Source: CAYGWP01 sp964353455
GTDB taxonomy: Bacteria; Planctomycetota; Phycisphaerae; FEN-1346
DNA length: 10,589 bases
Direction of reading: 5' to 3'
Assembly: GCA_964353455.1 (NCBI GenBank)
Contig: CAYGWP010000396.1
Location: 1-10,589 of the forward strand
In this document: positions 1-6,179 of the stretch, one piece after another
Numbering within the stretch: the stretch's first letter is position 1
Layout: each line of letters begins with the position of its first letter
Translations under genes and position numbers: made by a program
Notes under the pieces: generated by a model
What the model was told of the DNA's origin: nothing
What the model saw: the letters and a program-made list of their open reading frames with translations, nothing else
Databases searched by the model: none

Positions 1-1
1 T

Positions 2-1435
2 ATACGGCCCGATGGCCAACCGCTGCGCGCCGGGGACCTCACGGCCGCATACGTCGATGCCGGCGTCATGGCCGATTCCGGCCCGATGACCGGAACGCCG
101 ACGCCCGGCGGCATCCCGCAGGTCATCGCCTATCTCGCCAGAAACAAGATGGGCGAGCGGACCGTCCACTACCGCATCCGCGACTGGCTCATCAGCCGCC
201 AGCGGTACTGGGGCGCGCCGATCCCGGTGGCCCACTGCGAGGGTTGCGGCATCGTGCCTGTGGCGGTCGAGAAGTTGCCGGTCGAGTTGCCGCCGGAGAC
301 GGAAGTTGAGTTCCCGCCGCGCGGCGAAAGCCCGCTGGCGAAGGTCGAATCGTGGGTCAATACCGCCTGCCCGAAGTGCGGCAAGCCGGCTCGGCGCGAG
401 ACCGACACCCTCGCCCAGTGGCTTTGCTCGTGCTGGTACTTCCTCCGCTACACGCTGACCGACGAGGAGCACAGGGCGGGCGGCAACTCCAGGCCCTTCG
501 ACCGCGCGAAGGTCGATTACTGGATGCCTGTGGACCAGTACATCGGCGGCGTCGAGCACGCCGTCCTCCATCTATTGTACACACGTTTTATATGCAAGGT
601 GCTGCATGATGCCGGGCACGTGGGCTTCAAGGAGCCTTTTAAGGCCCTCTTTACGCAGGGGATGATCTGCAAGCAGTCCAGCATCACGGGCAAACTGGAG
701 AAGATGTCGAAGTCGAAGGGGAACGTGGTGTCGCCCGACGCGATCATCGTCGAGTACGGGGCCGACACGCAGCGCCTGTACACGCTCTTCATCGGCCCGC
801 CGCAGCGGGATGCCGAGTGGCAGGACGATGCGGTCGTCGGGGCGCGCCGGTTCCTCGACCGCGTGTGGCGGCAGACGGCCGACCGGCTGGACCTCGTCGC
901 GGCCGCCAAGCCGTATGCGGGCGACGGCGCGGACCTCGCGCCCCCCGCCAAGGCCCTCTGGCGAAAGACGCACCAGACCATCCGCAAGGTGACCGACGAC
1001 ATCGAGCACTCGTGGCAGTTCAACACGGCGATCGCATCGGTCATGGAACTCTCGAACGCCCTGGGCGAAGCCCCGCGCGACCCGGCGGCGGGGCCGGTCC
1101 TCAGGATGGCCCTTGAGTCGATGGCGCGGCTGCTCGCGCCCTTCGTGCCGCACTTCGCCGAGGAACTCTGGGCCGCGCTGGGGCACGAGCCTTCGGTCCT
1201 CGCCGCCGGGTGGCGGGAGTTCTCGGAGGCGGCGTGCGCCGAGGACGTGCTGGAGATTCCCGTCCAGGTGAACGGCAAACTCCGCGCCCACATCCGCGTG
1301 CCTGCGGCCGCCTCGGAGCAGGAGGTCCGCGATGCGGCCCTGGCGCTGGAGAAGGTCAAGGAACACATCGGCGCCGCCCGGGTCCGGAAGGTGATCGTGA
1401 TCCCCGGGCGGCTGGTGAATATCGTGGCGAAGTAG
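2..1435 (+). CDS. leuS: Leucyl-tRNA synthetase, C-terminal part (5' end outside window)
   Basis: This enzyme charges tRNA-Leu with leucine in the cytoplasm. The frame is open from base 2, so only the last 477 residues are here; the HIGH motif and most of the editing domain lie upstream of the window. The visible part starts at the end of the editing insertion, followed by the typical return to the catalytic core (RDWLISRQRYWGAPIPV). Next come a zinc-type Cys pair region (CEGCG, CPKCG), the WLCSCWYFLRY stretch and the class I signature KMSKS at 701-715. The helical anticodon-binding domain follows, and a small C-terminal domain ends in VNGKLRAHIRVP and VRKVIVIPGRLVNIVAK, both typical of bacterial LeuRS. 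There is no frameshift in the visible part. Identification is firm; the true start cannot be seen. Confidence 0.97.
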   Translation: MRPDGQPLRAGDLTAAYVDAGVMADSGPMTGTPTPGGIPQVIAYLARNKMGERTVHYRIRDWLISRQRYWGAPIPVAHCEGCGIVPVAVEKLPVELPPETEVEFPPRGESPLAKVESWVNTACPKCGKPARRETDTLAQWLCSCWYFLRYTLTDEEHRAGGNSRPFDRAKVDYWMPVDQYIGGVEHAVLHLLYTRFICKVLHDAGHVGFKEPFKALFTQGMICKQSSITGKLEKMSKSKGNVVSPDAIIVEYGADTQRLYTLFIGPPQRDAEWQDDAVVGARRFLDRVWRQTADRLDLVAAAKPYAGDGADLAPPAKALWRKTHQTIRKVTDDIEHSWQFNTAIASVMELSNALGEAPRDPAAGPVLRMALESMARLLAPFVPHFAEELWAALGHEPSVLAAGWREFSEAACAEDVLEIPVQVNGKLRAHIRVPAAASEQEVRDAALALEKVKEHIGAARVRKVIVIPGRLVNIVAK

Positions 1436-1446
1436 TACGTCCTGGT

Positions 1447-1470
1447 TAGCCGGCGGACTTGTCCGCCGCG
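1447..1470. repeat. Hairpin repeat copy 1 (CGGCGGAC stem)
   Basis: In the 54-nt gap after leuS, CGGCGGAC (1451-1458) and GTCCGCCG (1461-1468) form a perfect 8-bp inverted repeat with almost no loop. It is followed by CGTGTTTT, so it could act as a weak terminator for leuS. A related copy (TTAGC-GGCGGACTTG-CCGCCGCG) occurs at 2707-2730, again just before a gene, so this is a dispersed repeat rather than a unique terminator. Confidence 0.6.
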
Positions 1471-1489
1471 TGTTTTCGGAGGCGATCTG

Positions 1490-2197
1490 ATGATGCTGCT
1501 CATGATCGTTGCGATGGCTGTTGCCGTAGCCCCGCCCGCGCCGCCCCCCGCCCCCGAAAAGCCCGCCTACGAGCCCACATCCAACTACACCGTCCAGAAC
1601 ATCGAGGGCTGGACTATATATGTCAATAACCGACTCCTGAACGAGAAAAAGGAACTCTGGGACCGCACGCGGCAGGTCCTTGCGGCTCAACTGCTGGACG
1701 TCACGCGCCAGGTGCCGGGGCCCGCGCTTGAGGGCCTCCGCAAGGTCCGCATCTGGGTCGAGGCGGAGTCCGCCCAGGTCCGCTGCATGTGCTATCACCC
1801 GTCGCGCGAGTGGCTCCTCGGGCACGGCTTCAACCCCGACAAGGCCAAGTCGGTCGAACTCGGGAACCCGCAGACCTTCCTCGACTGGACCAAGCATCAG
1901 CGGGCCATGGTGCTTCACGAACTTGCGCACGGGTACCATCACCAGGTCCTCGGATACGACAACGCCGACATCAAGGCTGCATATAAACATGCGATGGAGG
2001 CGAAGTTGTATGGGCCGGTCCTCTTCTGCGACGGCACGACGAAGCCGGCCTACGCCGCCACGAGCGACCAGGAATACTTCGCGGAACTCTCGGAGGCATG
2101 GTTCGGCACTAACGACTTCTACCCGTTCGTCCGCGGCGAGGTCGTCCGCCACGATCCCCAGGGGGCCGAGATGCTCAAGAAAGTGTGGGGCAGGTAG
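1490..2197 (+). CDS. Secreted HELAH zinc metallopeptidase-like protein
   Basis: A 235-residue protein with a short hydrophobic N-terminus (MMLLMIVAMAVAVA) followed by a Pro/Ala-rich stretch, which suggests export by a signal peptide. The HExxH zinc motif is HELAH at residues 143-147, and a downstream acidic segment, EYFAELSEAW (195-204), probably supplies the third ligand Glu, as in gluzincin-type peptidases; the spacing of about 50 residues is plausible. It therefore most likely is a small extracytoplasmic metallopeptidase; the substrate is unknown. The start is supported by GGAGG at 1478-1482, seven bases before the ATG; a second ATG follows directly at 1493. It lies 54 bp after leuS and one base before the GNAT gene. 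I do not recognise a named family with certainty. Some secreted proteins with this fold have lost activity, but here the zinc ligands are intact. Confidence 0.85.
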   Translation: MMLLMIVAMAVAVAPPAPPPAPEKPAYEPTSNYTVQNIEGWTIYVNNRLLNEKKELWDRTRQVLAAQLLDVTRQVPGPALEGLRKVRIWVEAESAQVRCMCYHPSREWLLGHGFNPDKAKSVELGNPQTFLDWTKHQRAMVLHELAHGYHHQVLGYDNADIKAAYKHAMEAKLYGPVLFCDGTTKPAYAATSDQEYFAELSEAWFGTNDFYPFVRGEVVRHDPQGAEMLKKVWGR

Positions 2198-2198
2198 C

Positions 2199-2690
2199 GT
2201 GCCCTCCATCCGCCAGGCCGCCCGCGAGGATGCCGCACTCCTCCTGGGGATCATCCAGGAATCGTTCGAGACCGTCTATCGCCGGCTGGGCATCACGCCC
2301 CAGAACTGGCCGCGCCATGCCGCCAACATGGGCCCGGAATGGGTCCTCGGAGAGATGGATGAGGGCAACCGCTTCTTCGTCCTGGAGGACTGCGGCCGGG
2401 CCTGCGGCTGCATCGCCCTGAAGCAGGCCGACGCCGATGCGGTGTGGCTCCGACGCCTGGCGGTCCTCCCCGCCCACCGCGGCAAGGGATGGGGCCGGAC
2501 GCTGGTGGCCCACGTGATCGCCGAGGCCCGGCGGCTGGGGGCGCGCCGCGTGACGCTCGGCATGTGGGCCGGCGAGCAGGAACTCCAGCGATGGTACGAG
2601 CGGCAGGGCTTCGTCTATACCGAGACCCGCTCGTACGAGGGACTTCCGCTGCCCGTCGTCCACATGGCGCTGGACCTGGGCGCGGCCTGA
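2199..2690 (+). CDS. GNAT-family N-acetyltransferase
   Basis: A cytoplasmic GNAT-fold acetyltransferase of 163 residues, which would transfer an acetyl group from acetyl-CoA to an amine; the acceptor is unknown. The acetyl-CoA pyrophosphate-binding signature is clear: LRRLAVLPAHRGKGWGR at residues 84-100, followed by the alpha-helix TLVAHVIAEARRLGA. The C-terminal half ends with the usual LQRWYERQGF strand-helix element (129-138). The start is taken as GTG at 2199, one base after the stop of the metallopeptidase gene, because the N-terminal IRQAAREDAALLLGIIQ is the expected first strand and helix; the frame is open further upstream but only as an antisense-like overlap with the previous gene. 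No strong ribosome site is seen (GGGGCAGG at about 2187-2194), so translation is probably coupled to the gene before it. Confidence 0.88.
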   Translation: MPSIRQAAREDAALLLGIIQESFETVYRRLGITPQNWPRHAANMGPEWVLGEMDEGNRFFVLEDCGRACGCIALKQADADAVWLRRLAVLPAHRGKGWGRTLVAHVIAEARRLGARRVTLGMWAGEQELQRWYERQGFVYTETRSYEGLPLPVVHMALDLGAA

Positions 2691-2706
2691 GCCGGCCTGG
2701 CGCAAT

Positions 2707-2730
2707 TTAGCAGGCGGACTTGCCGCCGCG
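2707..2730. repeat. Hairpin repeat copy 2 (GGCGGAC-type)
   Basis: This matches the 1447-1470 element (TTAGC, GGCGGACTTG, CCGCCGCG) with a two-base deletion at the centre that weakens the stem. It sits in the 60-nt gap before the methyltransferase gene, directly upstream of a TATAAT box. Confidence 0.5.
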
Positions 2731-2736
2731 CTGCCG

Positions 2737-2742
2737 TATAAT
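2737..2742 (+). promoter_or_regulatory. Candidate -10 box directly upstream of the methyltransferase gene
   Basis: A perfect TATAAT lies eight bases before the ATG at 2751, so a transcript from it would start at or within a base or two of the start codon (leaderless or nearly so). No good -35 is present at 16-19 bp upstream, where the hairpin repeat lies. GAGGG at 2743-2747 could alternatively be a ribosome site, but only three bases from the ATG. Treat this as a candidate only. Confidence 0.3.
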
Positions 2743-2750
2743 GAGGGCGC

Positions 2751-3605
2751 ATGACGGCCGAAAAGATCGCCTCAATCGAATCGTGCGCAGAGGGTCTGGA
2801 GTTCGAGCGGCCCGGGCCAATCCGCTGCGCCCTCCGCGCCGCGATCGGCAACCCGGTCGCCAACTACTTTCCGGCGGCAGTCCAGCGGCTCTTCTTCAGG
2901 ATCATGCGGAGCGAACTTGCCGCCTCGAACTGGACCGACCCCGGCGGTTGGGAAAGTATGGTCATAAGTTACCAGGGCCGCCCGCGCCGCATCGCCGACA
3001 AACTCCTGGTGATCCTCGGCATCATGCCGATGGCGCTGCGGAACCGGCGGAAACTGGCGGCGAGCATCCTCGCCCATCTCATCGACGCCTCCGACCGCGA
3101 GCCGGTCGAGGTCCTCTGCCTCGGGGCAGGGCCGGGCCACATCATCACCGATGCCCTGCGCCAGGCGAGGCGCCCGGCGCGGGCCACCCTTGTGGATCTC
3201 TCGAGCGACGCCCACGATTACGGACGCGCGCTGGCGGCCGAGAGCGGCACGGCCGACCGGGTGCGGTTCATCCACGGCGACGTCCGCGACGTGGCCGGCA
3301 TGCTCGACCGCCCGCCCGACATCGTCAAAATGCTGGGGATATGTGAATATCTGAGCGACGATCACTTGGCCGACATCCTTCGCTGCGTCGCCGCCGCCAT
3401 GCCGCCCGGCTCGAGCATCGTCTTTAACAGCCTCTCCGAGGCCCACGGCACCGAGCGGTTCTTCCGGCGGGTCTTCGGCCTCCACATGGTCCACAGGTCG
3501 CCCGACCGCTTACAGGAATTGATGTCTGCGGCGGGATTCTCGGACTTCGTCTCCCTCGCCGAACCCCTCGGCGTCTATCACGTCATCGTCGGCCGCAAGG
3601 CGTAG
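2751..3605 (+). CDS. Class I SAM-dependent methyltransferase
   Basis: A 284-residue protein. Residues 119-230 have the Rossmann-type methyltransferase order: motif I VLCLGAGPG (121-129), an acidic end of strand 2 (VDLS, D149), GDVRD (176-180), a motif-IV-like segment PPDIVKMLGICEYLSDD (188-204) and then the post-motif strand SSIVFNS. The first 115 residues are basic and helical (AVQRLFFRIMR, KLLVILGIMPMALRNRRK) and could hold the acceptor or contact a membrane or lipid; I cannot name the substrate. The end (LGVYHVIVGRKA) is the typical last strand of this fold. The start at 2751 has a TATAAT box just before it and no usual ribosome site, so an internal start is possible, but the N-terminal segment looks genuine. 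It stands alone between two short gaps and is not clearly in an operon with either neighbour. Confidence 0.85.
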   Translation: MTAEKIASIESCAEGLEFERPGPIRCALRAAIGNPVANYFPAAVQRLFFRIMRSELAASNWTDPGGWESMVISYQGRPRRIADKLLVILGIMPMALRNRRKLAASILAHLIDASDREPVEVLCLGAGPGHIITDALRQARRPARATLVDLSSDAHDYGRALAAESGTADRVRFIHGDVRDVAGMLDRPPDIVKMLGICEYLSDDHLADILRCVAAAMPPGSSIVFNSLSEAHGTERFFRRVFGLHMVHRSPDRLQELMSAAGFSDFVSLAEPLGVYHVIVGRKA

Positions 3606-3645
3606 CCCGCCCCGCGCCGCGGCATCCGTCTGTTGGGCGTTAAAC

Positions 3646-3674
3646 TTGCGGAGGGCGGTGGCGGCTGGTAGCAT
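3646..3674 (+). promoter_or_regulatory. Candidate sigma70-type promoter for the MtaA-like gene
   Basis: TTGCGG (3646-3651), a 17-bp spacer and an extended -10 TGG-TAGCAT (3666-3674) fall in the 94-nt gap before the gene. Transcription would begin near 3681, just ahead of the ribosome site at 3687. The -35 matches the consensus at three of six positions and the -10 at four of six, so the call rests mainly on geometry and the extended TG. Confidence 0.35.
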
Positions 3675-3699
3675 GGTCGAGGTCTCGGGAGGCTCAATT

Positions 3700-4716
3700 A
3701 TGACCTCGCGCGAGCGGGTTCTGGCGATGATCGAAGGCCGGTCCGTGGACCGGCTGCCCCTGATGGCCATCACGATGATGCTGGCGGCCGACCAGGTGGG
3801 GGCGAAGTACGGGCGGTACGTCTCGGACTGGCGGGTGCTGGTCGAGGGCCAGATTCTGACGGCCGAACGGTTCTCGCTGGATTATGTCTCCTGCATTTCG
3901 GACCCTGCCCGGGAGGCGGCGGACCTGGGCGCCGCGGTCAAGTTCTTCGAGGACCAACCCCCGGCGATTGACGAGGCGAATGCCCTGCTCGCCGACAAGT
4001 CGCGTCTGGCCGCGCTGCGCGTGCCGGACCCGGCATCGGGCAGGCGCATGGCCGATCGGCTTGCGGCGGCGAGCCATCTCCGCCAGGAGGTGGGCGGCCA
4101 GATGCTCATCGAGGGTTGGGTTGAGGGTCCGTGCGCCGAGGGGGCGGACCTGCGGGGCCTCAATACGCTGATGTACGACTTCTACGACGATCCGGCGTTC
4201 GTGCGGGACCTGTTTGAGTTCGCGACCGAGTTGGGCATGGCGTTCGCCCGGTCGCAGATTGCGGCGGGGGTGGACATTATCGGCGTGGGGGATGCGGCGG
4301 CATCGCTCGTGGGGCCGAAGATTTATGGGGAGTTCGTGTGGCCTTACGAGAAGCGGCTCGTCGATGGAATCCACGCGGCGGGCGGCCGGGTGAGGATGCA
4401 CATCTGCGGCGACACGCGGCCGAACCTTGCGGCGATGGGCCGCCTGGGCGCGGAAATCGTGGACCTCGATTCCATGGTTCCCCTGGACGATGCCCGCCGC
4501 GCGATGGGGCCGGGGCAAGTGCTGCTCGGCAACATCCACCCCGTGCGTGTCCTCCGTGACGGGACGCCGGAGGGGGTGCGCTCGGCCCTTGCAGAATGCC
4601 ACCGGCAGGCGGGTCCGCGGTACATCCTGGGGGCCGGGTGCGAGGTGCCGCGCGACACGCCGCCGGAGAACTTCCTGACAATGGCTGAATATGCACGCGA
4701 GACGGCCGCAAAGTAG
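3700..4716 (+). CDS. MtaA/CmuA-type methyltransferase of the uroporphyrinogen decarboxylase family
   Basis: A 338-residue TIM-barrel protein of the URO-D superfamily, branch of the zinc-dependent methyl-corrinoid:thiol methyltransferases (MtaA, MtbA, CmuA). In that branch a His-x-Cys...Cys set binds the zinc that activates a thiol; here H234 and C236 (MHICGD) and C314 (GAGCEVPRDTP) fit. Other family marks are the N-terminal TSRERVLAMIEGRSVDRLP, GWVEGPCAEGADLRG (139-153), and GDAAASLVGPKIYGEFVWPYEKR (from 197). True HemE lacks the zinc set, so heme synthesis is unlikely. I chose the ATG at 3700 because GGGAGG (3687-3692) lies seven bases upstream and the family begins here; the frame could be extended to 3646 but that would run over a promoter-like sequence. 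No corrinoid protein, MtxB methyltransferase or reactivase lies in the window, so its methyl donor is unknown. Such orphan copies are common in anaerobes and planctomycetes. Confidence 0.87.
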   Translation: MTSRERVLAMIEGRSVDRLPLMAITMMLAADQVGAKYGRYVSDWRVLVEGQILTAERFSLDYVSCISDPAREAADLGAAVKFFEDQPPAIDEANALLADKSRLAALRVPDPASGRRMADRLAAASHLRQEVGGQMLIEGWVEGPCAEGADLRGLNTLMYDFYDDPAFVRDLFEFATELGMAFARSQIAAGVDIIGVGDAAASLVGPKIYGEFVWPYEKRLVDGIHAAGGRVRMHICGDTRPNLAAMGRLGAEIVDLDSMVPLDDARRAMGPGQVLLGNIHPVRVLRDGTPEGVRSALAECHRQAGPRYILGAGCEVPRDTPPENFLTMAEYARETAAK

Positions 4717-4737
4717 CGGTTTCGCACGGGCACGTTT

Positions 4738-4847
4738 AGAGGCTGTTTCAGAACTGTGGCACGCCCGCCCTCGGGCGTGCAAGTGGCTGAAAAGATGCAC
4801 AGCCGGGGGCGGCTGTGCCACAAGAAGCCGGTTCTGAAACAGCCTCT
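4738..4847. repeat. 110-bp palindromic MITE-like element with two inner hairpins
   Basis: AGAGGCTGTTTCAGAAC at 4738-4754 is repeated in perfect inverse at 4831-4847. Between these 17-bp ends are two independent stem-loops: GCACGCCCG/CGGGCGTGC (4759-4767 and 4772-4780, 4-nt loop) and GCACAGCC/GGCTGTGC (4797-4804 and 4811-4818, 6-nt loop). It codes for nothing convincing. The design (terminal inverted repeats, internal hairpins, intergenic, no ORF) is that of a miniature mobile or REP/BIME-like element. No clear target-site duplication is seen at the ends. Confidence 0.65.
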
Positions 4848-4880
4848 TAGCCGCGAGTCGGAGACGAGCGCGCCGCTTCG

Positions 4881-4912
4881 CACGGCCGGACAAGCCGGCC
4901 GTGGCACACGGC
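4881..4912. repeat. CACGGCC-type hairpin followed by GGCACACGG (copy 1)
   Basis: CACGGCCGG (4881-4889) and CCGGCCGTG (4895-4903) form a 9-bp stem with a 5-nt loop, followed directly by GCACACGGCAA. A near-identical arrangement lies at 8688-8717. It sits 30-60 bp upstream of the esterase start, so it would be in or near that gene's leader. Confidence 0.55.
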
Positions 4913-4943
4913 AAATTCACACGGGCAAGAAATGGAGAGGATC

Positions 4944-6155
4944 ATGGCTAGAAGATCCACTTACTGGGCGGGAGGCACGATCATGTTCATCGCGGGCTTG
5001 GCGGCGCTGGGCGGGGGCGCGGGCGGGGCGATTCCCGGCCCGAACGACCGGCCATCCGTGGACCAGTTGCCGGTCATCGAGCAACTGCCGGACCCGTTCT
5101 TGATGCTCGATGGGTCCCGCGTGAAAACCCGCGAAGACTGGGCCAAGCGGCGCGAGGAACTCAAGGCCCTGATCCTCTACTACGAGTACGGGCACATGCC
5201 GCCGCCCCCGGGGAACATCGAGGCCACGGAGGTCTCATCGGCGGTCAGCGAGACGCTTGGCGGCACGGAGAAGCAGTTGACACTGGCGATGGGGCCGGAC
5301 CGGAAGGTGCAGTTCCGGCTGGACCTGACTATACCGACCGGGCGGACGGGGCGGTTGCCGGTCATCATCCGGGGCGACCTCTGCTGGAAGAAGGTGGGGC
5401 CGGAGATCGTGAAGGAGGCGATGAAGCGGGGGTACATCATCGCGGAGTTCGACCGGACGCAGATCGCCCCCGACAAGAACGACCGCACGCAGGGGGCGTA
5501 TCCGCTGTATCCGCAGTACGACTGGGGTGCGGAGTCGGCGTGGGCGTGGGGGTTCCATCGCGTGGTGGATTACCTGCTGACGCTGCCGATGGTGGACGGG
5601 CAGCACATTGCGGCCACGGGGCATTCGCGCGGCGGCAAGGCGGCCCTGCTGGCGGGTGCGCTGGATGAGCGGATCGGCCTTGTGGTGCCGAACGGGTCGG
5701 GCGCGGGGGGCGCGGCCCCGTACCGCATCGTGCACCCGAAGGGCGAGACGATGGACCGGATTAGCACGACGTTCCCGTTCTGGTTCCATCCGCGCCTGAG
5801 GACGTTCGTGGGGAAGGAGACGCGGCTGCCGTTCGACCATCATGAGATTCGGGCGCTGGTGGCACCGCGGGCACACCTCTCGACCGAGGCGATGGGCGAC
5901 CTGTGGGCGAATCCGACGGGCAATCAGCAGGCGTACCTTGCGGCCCGCGTGGTCTATGAGTGGCTGGGGGCGGGCGACCGCATCGGCATTCATTATCGCG
6001 AGGGCAAGCACGCCCAGAACGAGGAAGACTGGTCGGTGCTGATGGACTTCGCTGACAAGGTGTTCTTCGGCAAGCCCGTGACGCGGAAGTTCGACCAGTT
6101 GCCGTTCCCGGACGAGCCGAAATCGTTCACGTGGACGGCCCCGGCGGCAAAGTAG
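4944..6155 (+). CDS. Secreted CE15-like alpha/beta hydrolase (glucuronoyl-esterase type)
   Basis: A 403-residue exported esterase-like protein. Residues 1-29 form a signal peptide (basic start, hydrophobic FIAGLAALGGGAGG). The nucleophile elbow is GHSRGGKAALLAGAL at 226-240, with S228 as nucleophile; the GxSRxGK form and the following SGAGGAAPYR are typical of carbohydrate esterase family 15, which in characterised members cleaves 4-O-methyl-glucuronate esters joining lignin and xylan. H356 (GKHAQNEEDW) is the likely catalytic His. The acid is odd: the family's canonical Glu before SG(A/S)GG is replaced (PNGSGAGG), but LSTEAMGDLWANP (312-324) offers E315 or D319, matching the alternative site known from some bacterial CE15 enzymes. 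I use the ATG at 4944 because GGAGAGG ends three to six bases ahead; an ATG at 4932 in frame is possible. It is 24 bp from the next gene and may share its transcript. Substrate assignment is inference. Confidence 0.83.
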   Translation: MARRSTYWAGGTIMFIAGLAALGGGAGGAIPGPNDRPSVDQLPVIEQLPDPFLMLDGSRVKTREDWAKRREELKALILYYEYGHMPPPPGNIEATEVSSAVSETLGGTEKQLTLAMGPDRKVQFRLDLTIPTGRTGRLPVIIRGDLCWKKVGPEIVKEAMKRGYIIAEFDRTQIAPDKNDRTQGAYPLYPQYDWGAESAWAWGFHRVVDYLLTLPMVDGQHIAATGHSRGGKAALLAGALDERIGLVVPNGSGAGGAAPYRIVHPKGETMDRISTTFPFWFHPRLRTFVGKETRLPFDHHEIRALVAPRAHLSTEAMGDLWANPTGNQQAYLAARVVYEWLGAGDRIGIHYREGKHAQNEEDWSVLMDFADKVFFGKPVTRKFDQLPFPDEPKSFTWTAPAAK

Positions 6156-6179
6156 CAGCGGCCAGGAGAGGCGCCGGCG

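Noticed and set aside
571..597. AT-rich patch inside leuS as a sign of transfer
   Set aside because: It only reflects a few TAT, TTG and TTT codons within a well-conserved LeuRS segment; similar small patches occur in other genes.
572..2254. Minus-strand open frame of 560 codons opposite leuS and the metallopeptidase
   Set aside because: It crosses two well-supported + strand genes and has shadow-type composition.
3694..4920. Minus-strand open frame of about 400 codons opposite the MtaA-like gene
   Set aside because: His/Arg/Pro-rich sequence, no domain, and it runs through the palindromic repeat; the + strand gene carries the zinc motif.
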